Assembly: GCF_027596085.1 (NCBI RefSeq)
Contig: NC_072460.1
Location: forward strand, 10,831,326-10,895,325
Direction: 5' to 3'
DNA from: Anoplopoma fimbria
Taxonomy: Eukaryota; Chordata; Actinopteri; Perciformes; Anoplopomatidae
Length of the DNA stretch: 64,000 nt
The notes under the pieces are model-generated. The model was not told where the DNA came from and did no database searches. It was given only the letters and a program-made list of their open reading frames with translations. This document shows, piece by piece, positions 1-15,529 of this stretch. Position numbers and translations under genes: made by a program. Numbering within the stretch: the first letter of the stretch is position 1; each line of letters begins with the position of its first letter.

Positions 1-540
1 GGAATCAGCTGGAAAAACTATTAGGAAGTGGAAGACATAAATTTTCGAGTTATTTTTTTTTTTCTTTCAAAATACTCTCCAAAGGAAGATTGAGGTCATT
101 TGGGTGTTGCAGTGGAGGTTATTTTTTTTTCTGTTTACTGTGTTCAGTATTTCATGCTTTAACTGCCGATTTCCTTTGCATTGCAATCTCAAGCTCCTTG
201 TAGGAAATGACCCCGACACAGTTGTTTCTTTCCATTAGCGAGTATTTATATATGATTTTCTTTTAACAATACGGAGTGTACGTGGACGACTAAGTGCTAC
301 TGGTTGAGTATCTAGCAGGCCTCTAACTGAATTATCAGACAGCTTAAGCACATATTCAGTGTTTTTCTTTTTAAAGGTAGGGTGTGCTTTAAGACAAATT
401 AAATACTGTGGGTTTCCTGTGAGCAGGAACATGCTATGGTTCAATGGTTTATGGAAGCTGTCTAAACTATTATTTATGCTGAGGGTTTCTGTCCACGGCT
501 GCTTTTTTTTTTTTTTTTTTTGCCTTTGCTTACAATAGGG

Positions 541-554
541 ATTGCTATGGTAAC
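541..554 (+). promoter_or_regulatory. RFX X-box-like site
   Basis: The sequence ATTGCTATGGTAAC fits the inverted-half-site pattern of the RFX X-box (GTTGCC, short spacer, GGTAAC/GAAAC) with two mismatches in the left half. RFX proteins bind such sites in ciliary genes and in vertebrate enhancers. A single motif match in 64 kb can be chance. Confidence 0.2.
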
Positions 555-2638
555 ACCAAGCTGTTTACCTCAAGTCGTTTGTGTGCATGATAGCGTACAA
601 TGAGATAAAATCTGTGGGGACCTACATGAGAGAACAACTTTTCCCTCTGGGACCAACTCACCCACCTCTCTGAGAGTCCAGTAAGCATTCTGCCTTATTA
701 ATGAATATCAGACAGAAAAACAACACTGTCACATGCATTGGACATTATTTACAGTCTGTTTTAGCCTGGTGTGCTAATTGTCAAGGAGGAGACACCTCAG
801 TAAGCACTGGGAGTAGGAAAAAAAAAAAAACAGGCAGGTCTGAATTTGAACACAACAGCTGAAACTCATTTTTCCAACTGCTTATGTTAACGTGACACTA
901 TTTTTTACTGGAAACAGTGCAGGGCCACAAAGGAGCGCCACATACTGTCTGTATAAGGCCAAAACCTGAGGAAAAAAGGTCTGAACTATTTTGAATCCAT
1001 TTTGGACTAGGTCAGGTTCTTTTTCATCTTCAGACAAAAGTAAGTGCATCAAAGTTCTTCTGAGCCCTGTTTCTTCTCAGCGCTGGATAACACAGCGTGT
1101 GTTCGAGTCGAGCCCTCTCCGCACTGACAAACTAACTCTTCCACAGGCTCTAAGCCCCACAGGTCTTGTTGGTTTTCTGATGCAGAGTCTCTGTTTGTGT
1201 GCCAGAATGATATCATGCCCAATCAAGTGGTGTTTCAAATCCTAATAACGCTGTTGGAAGTGCATTATTTGCGTGTACGTGCACAGACTGTAATCAAGGC
1301 AGCTCCGGGTAAAGGATGTGGGAGTTGAGGCTGCTTGTGACTGGCAGGGTCACGGCTTTACCTCTTATTTTGTCATACAAGACGAGGCGAGCTTATGTCC
1401 AAAACGCCAGTTTAATCATCTTCTGGAAGATTTAAAGTCTAATAAACAGCATGTAGAAAATTGAATAACTTGACTTTATTGTTCGTTCAGGGTGCGCTGC
1501 TGCAACATAAACACACCGACTCCCTGCGGCGTTTATCAGTTTGTATGGAGCGAGCACGCAGGAGGGTCTGTATATAAGAGACGTAGATATTACCTGTTTA
1601 AACTGAAGCTTATCTCTTCACCTAATCAAACACAGGTACAGGGCTTGTTGTAGATTCCTGCTGAGTTCCAACATGACTGACACAGGGACAAACCCCCCCT
1701 CCACGCAATATCAGGAGTTAATTAATACAAACAGGGTCTGGGAGATGTCTGTTCAGCTCAGGATTATTTTACAATATGCAACCGAGAGTTGATGTAGCTT
1801 TTAAAAAAGAAAAAAAATCCTAGTTATAACTTTATGAACCTTTGCCAGATTAATCGGCAAGGCTGCAGCTCCCTGTGTGGAGCTCAGTGAACCTTTTGTG
1901 TCTCTGGCTCTCAAGGAAGATGTATGTGTGAGAGAGTGTGTGTGCGAGACACACAGGCAAACGTATACAGATACACTAAAGAAATGATCATGTTTTAATA
2001 TTTGTAAATTTCCAGCGTTCAGGATGAGAATGTTTCTTCCGCTTCTCTCTGTCTTCCCCCTGCATGCTCGAGAGGCTGCGGCAGCCGCAAGGAAGTCATG
2101 CAGAAAGCCACTGATGGACAACTACGCCACGACACCCAGACCCCAGCATCTGGCCCCTCTCTCATTTTTATAACACGAGAATAACAATAAGCAGGTCGTC
2201 GACCCCGCCGTGAGATTTTGCCACAGTTTTCCAACAGTCGGTGCAGCCGATGCTGAGAAATTTCCATTTTTCCGCATGCATATTTAATTGAGTTTTGTCC
2301 CAGTGGTGCGGAAATGATTTGTTTTTTGCTCTCTGTTCACTTGACTCCTCTTCGGAGTCGCTAACCCTGATTAAGACGTTCCCGTTAATTTCCCAGCGCA
2401 CACCTTTTTTTTGTGCATTAATGGTTCTGATCGTCTAATTAAAACTTCTCAGCTCGGCTGCTGATCACCGCTCGTTGTGCCTCTGACCTGAAGTTTTAAT
2501 TGCCGCATCAGAAGCGATAATAATAATTTTGAGGTTCTGATGATTAAAAACAATGCCATTGCCAACTAGTTGATAGATGGGGGTTTTAGGGGTGGGCGCA
2601 TCTGAGGAGAAGTTTATGTAGAAAAGAGATTTAGAAAA

Positions 2639-2691
2639 GGGGGGGGGTGTAAAGGGGGGCCAACACTAACTACGGAGCAAGAGGGGTGGGG
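2639..2691 (+). repeat. G-rich block
   Basis: A G9 run and a G6 run are separated by TGTAAA, with GGGG and further G runs about 25 bases later. Four G runs lie within about 53 bases, so a G-quadruplex on the plus strand is possible. No gene context is visible. Confidence 0.45.
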
Positions 2692-3175
2692 ATGGCAGAG
2701 CGTATGGAAATCTCCAAGCACTCCTGTCTCTCAGAGTCTTCCTGAAGAAACAGGTTTGGCCTGGAATGGGACTTCGCTTTCCCCACCTTCTAAACCTAAA
2801 TCTGCCACTGACTGATCCACTTCGGAGCTCTACTCACTTGGCAGGTTTGCCAGGTTGGTGGAAGATAGAGAAAAAAGAGAGCACGCAAGAGTGCGAGCGA
2901 TAAAGGCACATAAAAGATGACGACAGTCCAATACCATGAGCCTATTTTCATAAAAAGATAATAGCACAGTAGGTGCAGTACAAAAGCCACATTGTTCATT
3001 AAGTGACTGAATGGAAAAAAAAAGGAACCCACAGTGACTGTTGTCTCCGTCATAAAACATGATACTGATCAGATGTGTATGATACGTGGATTACAGTCAA
3101 AACAGGAGAATTGAGTTGCTTGTGATCTTCTAAACGGTACTTTCACACTGTACTTTACAGATCACACAAACTGCA

Positions 3176-3228
3176 GGAGAGAGGGAGAGAGAGGGAGAGA
3201 GAGAGAGAGAGAAAGAGAAAGAGAGAGA
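3176..3228 (+). repeat. GA-rich simple repeat
   Basis: An almost pure purine tract of GA/GGGA/GAAA units about 53 bases long. The interruptions suggest an old, impure microsatellite. Confidence 0.9.
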
Positions 3229-3311
3229 CTGTGCATCAGGGAAACTGCCACCAGCAACAATCTGTCACATTTGGTTCTTTTTTTTTTTTAACTACTGGAT
3301 TTTGTAATGGA

Positions 3312-3330
3312 TTTTTTTTTTTTTTTTTTT
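3312..3330 (+). repeat. poly(T) run, 19 bases
   Basis: An uninterrupted T19 directly followed by AG. It looks like a splice acceptor tract, but the frame after it (a TTG/ATG-started reading of about 86 residues) shows no known domain, so I call only the homopolymer. Confidence 0.85.
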
Positions 3331-4562
3331 AGGTCCCACTGCAGGATCAATGTTTTCCTGCAAACATGTGCATGCAGGACAGGCACACACATACAGTACA
3401 CAGACATATGGACATACAGTCAGGAGGTATCTGTCGCCCCCCTGCCCTCCCCCTGTTCCTCTCTCTCTCACAAATGTATTTTATTATTAATCAGTTGGTT
3501 GCACATCTGCTTGCTTGTTGTTGTTGTGTTTTTTCTATCAATAAAGCACTTATTGCTTTCAGTCTAGAACGTGACCTTGCACGTCGTGTGCCGGGTCTTT
3601 CTGGGGATGCTGACCTTGAAGGACCCGTTTGGACTAGTTCACTTCGGCTCGGTTCCACAGGCTGTTATCAAACTCAAGCCCTCAGCCAAACGCCGCGCTC
3701 CAGTCACACCGCCGAAAAACACAAAGAGAACGCTGCAGGACAAAGGCAGACACAAACGGCCCCAGTAACACACTCACACACAAACTGACTGCACAGGACA
3801 ATGGCCGAAGAACACAAAGTATATTTCAAGACCAGGCGGAAGAGGAAAGACGTTGAACTTGAGGGCAATCAGGCAGGAAAGTTGAAATCTAAGGACAAAT
3901 ACGCCCTCGGGCTTCATCACAAACAGGGTAATTATGGTGTTTTCCAGAACAGAGGACAAGCTGCCTAAAATGGTCTAAGGGAGAAAAAAAACAAAACAGA
4001 TCTGACATGAGTGACAAGAACCATTCTGACAGCCACGAACCAAAACAGCCAACTTTCATTGAGTTTGCTGCTTAGGGTAATTCATGGGACACATGGCTTA
4101 CTTGTTAAAATTGTACATCAAATCTGGACACCCAGCTGGCACCAGATGACGACTTCATTTCTAAGTGTTTGTGTAGCGGGAGGCAAAAAACTTTTGCTTT
4201 AAAAAAATATACACAACGGAACTCAGTCCCATGCTTCCACAGATTGAAACGAGGGAAATTTATTCCTGCAGCTTTGTTTTTAAGGCTTAGCTCCCATGTT
4301 CGGTTTCAAGACACCAGGAGTGCAATTTGATAAGCCAACCGCCATGGTAAATGAGCAGACGACCCCTGTGTCCCTCCCCTCACGGCTGCTCGGCTTGGTG
4401 CGGCAGCAAGGCAGTGTGGGTAGTACAGTGGAGAAGGGGGCTCAGTGGTGCACCTCTCAAGGGCCCTTGAGCTAATATCTGTACAGATTAACTGCTTCAG
4501 TTGTATTTTGGTCACGGGGATCTCTCTTTGCCTTTGTGGCTTGTTGGGAGGGAGAAGGGGAG

Positions 4563-4563
<1 letters not shown>

Positions 4564-4598
<35 letters not shown>
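4564..4598 (+). repeat. (TG)17 microsatellite
   Basis: A pure TG array of about 35 bases that passes into a short ATATAT tail. It lies 215 bases before a much longer AC array. Confidence 0.95.
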
Positions 4599-4604
<6 letters not shown>

Positions 4605-4810
4605 TGTGAGTGTTAACTTACACACTTTTCTTCTGTAGCTAAGTGAACGGCCTGCTAGCCTAAGAGGTCAGGAGCCGCCAGACCGGTGTATGTCATTCCA
4701 TGTCATTATCTTTGGGGGACATGTATTTAATTCACCAGAATCTGGAGCTCCACTGCTGAGTAAGTCATCCCCGTCCCCTCACCATCACCTAGCCCCTCTA
4801 TCTCTCCACA

Positions 4811-8288
<3,478 letters not shown>

Positions 8289-9021
8289 TGGAGCACTCTA
8301 AGATTAACGCTGTCAGAGCTACTATGATACCCCTTCATTATCTGCACACGGGGCCTCCTTCGTGCGCCCGCTTGCTTCACTGTCCTCTCCGCTGCTCCTC
8401 TATGGAGGTAGTAATTACTAAAGCTAACATTTCTAGCACTCTGTGCCTCCGACTACCCTCCACTTACCCGTTATTTCGTTCTCTTTTCTCAGTGCTTTCA
8501 AGTGACTTGCCAGCCTTTTGCCAACTGGCGACACAGCTGAAGCTATGCTGGTGTTGATGGCAGCATCTCTCTGCATGTGTGAGCGCTGTGTTATGAGATT
8601 ATTTGGTGCCCAGCTGATGTGCAATAAAGGCACAGTGTGGTATCCCAGATTCAGATCAGTCCTCTGGGTCAAGCACTCATTGTGTTACAACAACAGAGAA
8701 GTGCTTGAAGTACCACTGCAGTATCTGTTGTACTGTACATTGTTGGTTTAACAGGCTCTGGGATCAGAGAGATGCTCCCTCTTGCATGGCGTTTTTCATT
8801 ACCAACAATGCTCTTACTCTTTGGCTTTCTTCTTCCTCTCCCACTGGAGCTATGGCTTTATCAAAGGTGATGGCTTGCTCAGGCGCATTTTCTCAAACGT
8901 CTTCTTCAGCCAGCCATTTCCCAAGCTGCTCTCGGGTAAACGTCACTCATAAATACCAGGGGGGAAGATTTGATGGTGAGATCAAAAAGAAAGGAAGGAC
9001 ACAAAGGAGAGCAGGGAGATT

Positions 9022-9044
9022 GGGGGGGGGGGGGGGGGGGGGGG
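9022..9044 (+). repeat. poly(G) run, 23 bases
   Basis: An uninterrupted run of 23 G in a window where other G runs are 12 or shorter. Runs of this length are unstable and are a common site of sequencing or assembly error. Confidence 0.95.
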
Positions 9045-10588
9045 ACGATACCCTCCTCCCCCAATCGACACCAACCAGTGCTGAGGGTAATTCCTCCAAG
9101 CAGGGCCTGTGTTTTCAGACGCAAATACAACAAAACGTCGGATGCTGCCGTGAGACATCAAAATGGGTGATTTTGACTTCAGAGGGATTTCAGATGCTTG
9201 AAGAGCTGAGAGAACAGAAGGTACCAGCAGGCTGTTAACAACCAATGCGGGAACCACGCCAGAAAGACGCTCTCCTCCCGAAATGCCAATCGGCACCAGA
9301 TCAGTAAAGGCTTCCGCCTGCTATTTATTGTACCATTGGGATAACATGTTAAAAAATTAAAGAATTTCCACAGGTAGGTGCCAGAAAGGCAGAAAGACAA
9401 AAAAAAACCGAAAACCACACACAAAGCATCGCTAAGGAGACAGATGTGTTCAACAGGTGCCTTGAAAATAGGAACTTTATGTCCTTTGCTTCACAGAAAG
9501 ATTTTCATCAGCAAATCAAAGACTTTGTTCGTTCTTTTCGAGACCTGAGTTGTGTTGTGACACGCCGAGAGGGATGTCCGCATTTTCCCCGGTGTTGTTC
9601 TCGCTCATTCTTGGAGCATTAGGCTCACTCTAAATGGCCTCGAGGAGATTAGGCTGGCTCATATTCAAATGCACATTTCTTCTAAAACCCACTCCACGAG
9701 TGGGCCAAGGAGATCAGTGCAGGAGCCTAGTGAGATGGTAGTCAGAGGAGATTCTGTCATGTATAAATCAGCTCAGGAGAGGAAAAGAGACAGAGAGGAA
9801 GAGGGAGAGAGAAAGGCTGAGGTAAAAGACAAACAAGTGTTGGCTCTGCTATACGAGTTTAGTTAGCTAGAGAGTTAGTGCATGAGTTATGGCTAGCGAA
9901 TGGCTGAGGGACGCTGTATTTATGAGGGGACTGAGTGAGTGTTAAATCCCTGGTAAGAAATAAAGTCGTCCCTGAGCGAACAGGGGAAACATTTCACTCA
10001 GTCTAAGAGGTGCCTCAAAAAAAAATGAAAGCCATCCCTCTTCCAGGGGAAGCACTATTCCGTATTCCCTAAAATTGCTTTATTCCTTAAAAATGCTATA
10101 GATCACCTCCAAGTGGATTGAAGCTCTTATTTGAATAGAGAGGAGGATTCTCCGTCTGCATAAATGTCGAGGGAGTTTGCCAGCCAAGGAGAGGAAAAGA
10201 ATCTGATTCTTCTAAAATTGCATGCGGATTTTCTGAGGGATCTTTGGCTAAGGGGGGCTGCCAAAACACACACTGCACTTGTTTCGGTGCAAGGGTTCAT
10301 CCAAGAAAAGTTTTCCACTGTGGTTTACCCAGGAAAAAGTTTTCTTTTTTTTTTCAATTCAAATATTCAAATTGATCTGTCGTAATTAATGGTAAGATCT
10401 ATTCATCTACATATCTAAATCCAGATATATTGTCTTTAGATTACTTTTTTTCAACTTGCTATGTTGAATGAAGTCAAACTTTAAAGATCAGAAACAAAGA
10501 AAGGCACATGGCCATCTTCGCATTTTGTGCAGATCCAACTTCTACCTCAGACCTCTCTCCAGACCCAGCAGTGGTAATAACAATTATT

Positions 10589-10639
10589 ACTTAAAAAGGC
10601 TATATTTTTGCATTAACTTAAAAGGCTATATCTTTTTCT
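10589..10639 (+). repeat. imperfect tandem duplication, unit about 27 bases
   Basis: The unit begins ACTTAAAAAGGCTATAT and is followed directly by a second copy beginning ACTTAAAAGGCTATAT that continues into CTTTTTC. It looks like a local slippage or duplication event. Confidence 0.7.
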
Positions 10640-11631
10640 TCCCTTCCAGCCTGTGCGGCCTCACTTACCCTGAGTATCTTCATAAATCACCAGTTACTGT
10701 TAACATCTACTCCACAATTCAGTCATCAATCTCCTACCAGGTCAGAGTGAAAACAGAGGGGGAAATGTCTGCTTAGTAAAATGTCTCTCTGGTGTATGCT
10801 GCTACCACCACCCACTGCTCAAACACACACACACACACACATATGCACCTAGAGCAGTAGCGTATACACACAGAAACACACACACACGCCAGTTAAATAA
10901 CAAACACACGCGCCCGGCACACAGCAACCAGAGCAGTCCTATGGGACACGGGAGCGGTTGCCAGATCGCCACGGTAACGCAAGCCAAATTCAATTCTGAC
11001 TTCACCTTTCACTCGGGAAGCTGGTTCCATTTGTTATATAAACAAATAAACAGCAAGCGCGAAGTTAGAGCCGGCCAACTTCTGCCTCGTCTTTCTTTTC
11101 TTTTTTTTCTTTTTTTTTTAGTGTGGGCCTCGACAAGAAATATCAGGCCCAGGCTGTGGCAGTCGGCTTTCTGAGAGACACCCACAGGGCCCGAATGCAA
11201 ATCTGTGTTTATGTTCACAGCCACAGTATTTATTTAACCAAAAGGAGAAAATCTAATTGTACACGAGGAGGATTATTCCTCTCCGAACCGTGTCTCCACG
11301 AGGGAGAATGGGGCTCTTTAGCCTTTCTTCAACCGACACTGTTTACATCGGCAGAGTGGAAAATCCCTCTGATGACAAACCTCTCCATCACAACATCTGT
11401 ATCTAAACAGCCGAATCAATCTCGACCAACACAGCAAATTACCCCGTGTCGTATCCGCAAACATCTGCACTTGACATTAGAGCGGATGGATTTTAAGTGC
11501 TTTTTAATATTTTTTTATTTTTAGCATGCGGAATGGTGTATTTAGATCATATTTATTTCTAGTCTATCAGTGTAACAGCCTTAAATTGACTTATAATGGA
11601 TAAAAGTATTTCCTTTAAAGTAATGTGTAAA

Positions 11632-12057
11632 TAGTGGTGGATAAAGTATTCAGATCCCATAAGTAAAAGTAGCAACACCCCAATTTAAAGATACTCAATT
11701 ACAGGTAAAAGTGCTGCATTCAAAAAAAAAAAAGAAGTCAGTACTTTAAAACTACAAAAGTTAAAGTAAAGAAAGTCCACAAAAGTAAAAATACTCATTA
11801 AAACAAATGGGCAGAGTGTTTATATCAATGGATTATTATTCCTGATCAAGCAACATTTTAGTGTTGTGGCTAATTTAAAACTCTATACTTTGTAGTAGTT
11901 AAATCAATCTATCATATTTTAAAATCCAATCATATTTTGTTTTTAAAATATTAATCCATTGAATAACAGTTAATGTGACTATAACTGTAAAAGTAAAAGT
12001 AAATGCACCTCAAAATGATAGCGTACAGTATTTGAATAAATGTACTTTCCACGACTG
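11632..12057. mobile_element. hAT-type MITE (non-autonomous), degraded
   Basis: The block starts with AGTGGTGGATAAAGTATTCA and ends with TACTTTCCACGACTG, which form imperfect terminal inverted repeats (AGTGGTGG against CCACGACT). The body is full of AAGTAAAAGTA and AAATACTC motifs. From memory this matches an abundant fish family of short hAT-related elements whose ends read CAGTGGTGGAA and TTCCACCACTG. There is no transposase and I could not find a clear 8-base target duplication, so the copy is old. Family assignment rests on recall and was not searched. Confidence 0.7.
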
Positions 12058-12285
12058 AACGTCATAAATGTAACTGTAGAATATACAAAAGTGGAAGTGT
12101 GGCGTGCTATAAGGCAAAATACAAAAAGTCAATAACAAAACTTTTGAGGAAGCAACACACCATTAAAACTAATTAAACACATCACTGACACTCATAGGAA
12201 AAAATGTGCCTCTCTAATTAAATACGGCATTTTTTATCCAAAAGGACATTCACTACACCTGCTCTGTTTTCTCAAACTCGCTTGG

Positions 12286-12414
<129 letters not shown>

Positions 12415-12520
12415 GACACCACCCACCACATCACTACACATGCGTGCCTGACTCATGCCAACTGCAACTAGTAGCAGACCCGTTCACCTCGAGGTAGCAC
12501 TCAACTCCTGTGTGAGGAGC

Positions 12521-12565
12521 GAGGAGAGGGAGAGAGAGCGAGAGAGAGAGAGGGAGAGAGAGAGG
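12521..12565 (+). repeat. GA-rich simple repeat
   Basis: Purine-only GA/GGGA repeats with one GC interruption, about 45 bases. Confidence 0.9.
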
Positions 12566-12692
12566 AAGGGTGTGTGTGAGTCTTACCTGGCAGCAGACCG
12601 CCCTCTGCGCTCTGTCTCACCTCTCCCTCCTGCCCTGGATGAATTCTCTCCACAAAGCAAGGCATTTTCTCATCAACTGCTCTCTGCCTAGG

Positions 12693-12696
12693 CTCT

Positions 12697-12748
<52 letters not shown>

Positions 12749-12863
12749 CCTCTCCTTCTGTCTCTCTCTCCCTCCGTCTCTCCTTCTCACCCCTTTCCTC
12801 TTTCCCACTCTGTCCTCCTCTCTCTCTCGCCTTCTATCTCTCCTCCCTCCTTACCCACCCCCT

Positions 12864-12899
<36 letters not shown>

Positions 12900-12948
12900 C
12901 ACTCCTTCCCCTCCTGCCTCCCTCCCTCCCTCCCTTCCCTCCCTCCCA
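12693..12948 (+). repeat. long polypyrimidine tract
   Basis: About 255 bases almost entirely C/T on the plus strand. It contains a pure CT array (12,699-12,747), a second CT array (about 12,871-12,898) and CCCT repeats near 12,920-12,946. Only a handful of purines occur. Tracts like this can form intramolecular triplexes. The apparent serine/leucine-rich and arginine/glutamate-rich frames through it are artefacts. Confidence 0.95.
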
Positions 12949-13142
12949 GCACAGATGTCGAGGCTGTGCGAGTTTACCCACTTTACCAGTAGGGGTCCTT
13001 CATCGCCCTTCTCCACCCCGAAGCCACATGGGGGAACAAAACACACACACAGGCCCCAGGAAGAGAGAGCCACTTAACGGGCGCCCTCCTGTCACTGCTA
13101 CAATGAGAGCCCTGTGCAGAGCTGCACGGCTGTACGAGCTGT

Positions 13143-13194
13143 GTGTGGGTGCGCATGTGTGTGTGTGTGTGTGGGTGCGCATGTGTGTGTGTGC
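13143..13194 (+). repeat. 26-bp minisatellite, two copies
   Basis: Two adjacent units of GTGTGGGTGCGCATG followed by a GT run, with a period of 26 bases. The alternating purine-pyrimidine order, including GCGC, favours Z-DNA. Confidence 0.85.
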
Positions 13195-13320
13195 AGGAGA
13201 GAGAGAGACAGGTGTGAAGTGGATGGTCTGCACACGGGGAGCTGGCCCTCGGCCCTTTACAGCCCTGTTCAGCTAGTCTCAGTCCTGGCTCCTGGCCCCT
13301 GAAGTGTAGTACAGTAGTGG

Positions 13321-13322
<2 letters not shown>

Positions 13323-13387
<65 letters not shown>
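13323..13387 (+). repeat. (CA)32 microsatellite
   Basis: A pure CA array of 65 bases that merges into a 22-bp minisatellite on its right. Confidence 0.97.
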
Positions 13388-13391
<4 letters not shown>

Positions 13392-13424
13392 GGGCACATG
13401 AACACACACTCACGGGCACATGAA
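13381..13424 (+). repeat. 22-bp tandem repeat, two perfect copies
   Basis: The unit CACACACTCACGGGCACATG plus AA occurs twice without a mismatch, then degenerates to CACACAGATTG. It probably grew out of the neighbouring CA array. Confidence 0.9.
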
Positions 13425-13465
13425 CACACAGATTGACTTACAGTGGCTCTCTTAGAGCGAGCAGC

Positions 13466-13466
<1 letters not shown>

Positions 13467-13494
<28 letters not shown>
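13467..13494 (+). repeat. (AG)14 microsatellite
   Basis: A pure AG array of 28 bases. It is the last member of the 12.3-13.5 kb simple-sequence cluster. Confidence 0.95.
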
Positions 13495-13496
<2 letters not shown>

Positions 13497-15176
13497 CATG
13501 CACAAGCATACACACTTTCTTTGATAAACAGACACACACACGGAACAACTGCCGCTGTTTGTTACTGCTGCTGTTGACAGTGATAACATGTGCTTTGTGC
13601 CCTATGTGTGTGTGTCAGTGTGCATGTGCAAGAACACACACAAACACACATTCATACACAAACACACAGCGGATGCCTATCGGCTCTCGTGTCTCAGGTC
13701 TCTTTTCTATCTTTTTTTTTTAATCATGTATAAAAAGAAAAAAAGAAAACAGCCTTCATTGACACTGGCATGTTAGATTTGAAGGCTCTCAGCTAGGGCA
13801 CAGTGGGGAATTTCTAGTTTCTCGCCTACTTGTGGGGCACTTTTCACATCACAATATCAATACTGGAGAATATTAGCTGTCCTGCTGAAGAATGTCAGAT
13901 CTCTGTTTGCCGTTTGAATAAGGGCAGATTCCCTCGGGGTAAAAGAAAAGGAAGATCTATCCAGAGTCCCTATAATCCTGTAATTATATGCTGTGTACAA
14001 CATCGTGTTAACAACTGAATTAAAGGTGCAAAACGCTTCAAAAAATCAAGTTAAAAAGGGAATGAAACCTTTAAAAAGTAAGTAGAGAGTAGATCAAAGA
14101 ATACTCTTTGTACACCTTAATAATGAATTAAGCAACAAACTAATTCTAGGAAAGAGAAAGCATTGAGATTAACACTGTTGGAACTTGATCCCACATTTTT
14201 TATCAAATATTGCCCAACTTTTACGAGGGTTTATATTGCAGGAAAGCAGTGATCCTGATCAGGATCCTGTGCTATTAAAATATCAGAACAGTAATTATCA
14301 GGCCAACCTCTGTGTAAGGACTTGTTTTTTTTTTCATTTATTGCTGCCTGAAACAGGATAAGGGCATCTGCACTCAAGACGTGATATCCCGGACCTGCTG
14401 TTTGTATCATTTGAACAGAGGGTGGATCGCCTTTATTTGAGTCAAACAAAGCCTTCTAATGACACAAAAATTGTAGTCACTGCTTGACAGACAAATCTCC
14501 AACGCCCAACCAGACTGCCTTCAAAACGTTGACAAAGAGTAATAAAGAAAATAGGATGTTAAAAGGAGCAGGACACGGATGTTGAATAAAGCCACCTGAA
14601 AGTGTACATACTTATTGTCGTGATAAGCCGATGAGAGAAAACCGTGCTTTGCTTTTGGTTGACTCTTATCACTGTTTGCATCAGTAGCAAATCTCCCTTG
14701 ACTGAAATCAAATACAGGTTTTTAAGCAGATGAAGGAAAGTCATTTGTATTTACAGGAAATAAGAACGACGCACTCAAATCACTATTCCCTTGCTGTGCT
14801 AACTAGAACGCAGCCCCCTGTATTAGATGTTGGAGGAGCAGCACAAGGACAAGTAAAACATACCTTAAATAGACTACAAATGAAGTCACTTAACACCCAC
14901 TCGCTTTCCCTCGCCACCCCCCTGCTCTGTCTGTCTTCAACAGAAAAAAAGCCTGTGTTTGACTACCTCCCTCTCAGGTTCATAGTTGTCTTTTTGCTTT
15001 TTTAAACAGGCACCTCGCCTGTCACAGTGCAGGAACGGGCGCATTCCCCTTAAATGGCTCCCTTTGACAACTGATCTGTAAATACAGCCGGATCTGCAAC
15101 TTCCCCATTTCTCTCACTGCCTCACTTTCTCCCTCTTGCCTTTTGCTCTCCCTCCCTCTTCCTAAACTCCTGCCAG

Positions 15177-15180
<4 letters not shown>
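13495..15180. other. non-coding region
   Basis: AT-rich with scattered short CA stretches near 13,630-13,670. I see no gene-like frame, transposon end or structured RNA. Confidence 0.55.

Positions 15181-15263
<83 letters not shown>
15181..15263 (+). repeat. (AC)41 microsatellite
   Basis: A pure AC array of 83 bases. A weaker stretch of CACGCACGCA units follows at about 15,300-15,340. Confidence 0.98.
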
Positions 15264-15264
<1 letters not shown>

Positions 15265-15529
15265 CGTGAAGGTCTGCCTATGACCCACCCCCTAAACTCA
15301 TGCACTCACGCACGCACGCATGCACGCACACACACGCATATACACCGAAACACAACCACTCACGCACTGTTACCCCCCCCTCTCCAACTTCCCCAACTCC
15401 ATTCCCCCAGCCTCTATAAAAACACAAATATGCCATAACTCAGGCAGTGCTGCCACATAGCCTCCATCTTGCCCTGTACCGGGGAGGGGAGGGGGGGGGG
15501 GAGGCCTCTCAGGAAGGTCACCAACAAAT

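Larger units (their letters stand above)
1..4563. other. non-coding region, low-complexity tracts only
   Basis: No frame here resembles a known protein and none has convincing splice-site context. I see a T run (503-521), a block with two G runs (2639-2659), a GA-rich tract (3176-3228) and a T19 run (3312-3330). An RFX-like X-box lies at 541-554. Nothing else stands out. Confidence 0.6.

Noticed and set aside
3801..3968. 55-codon ATG frame starting MAEEHKVYFKTRRKRKD
   Set aside because: Basic, plausible-looking peptide, but no homology I recognise, no splice sites at its ends and too short to separate from chance.
8433..8672. Minus-strand frame ending at a good GTAAGT donor (near 8,466)
   Set aside because: The donor is strong, but the frame has no acceptor with a pyrimidine tract and no recognisable protein.
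9524..9545. TTTGTTCGTTC, identical to the first 11 bases of miR-375
   Set aside because: The rest of the mature sequence does not match and the flanks do not fold into a precursor hairpin.
10660..10760. Strong minus-strand donor GGGTAAGTGAG near 10,666
   Set aside because: The sequence before it has stops in all three frames within a short distance, so no coding exon is supported; a non-coding exon cannot be excluded.
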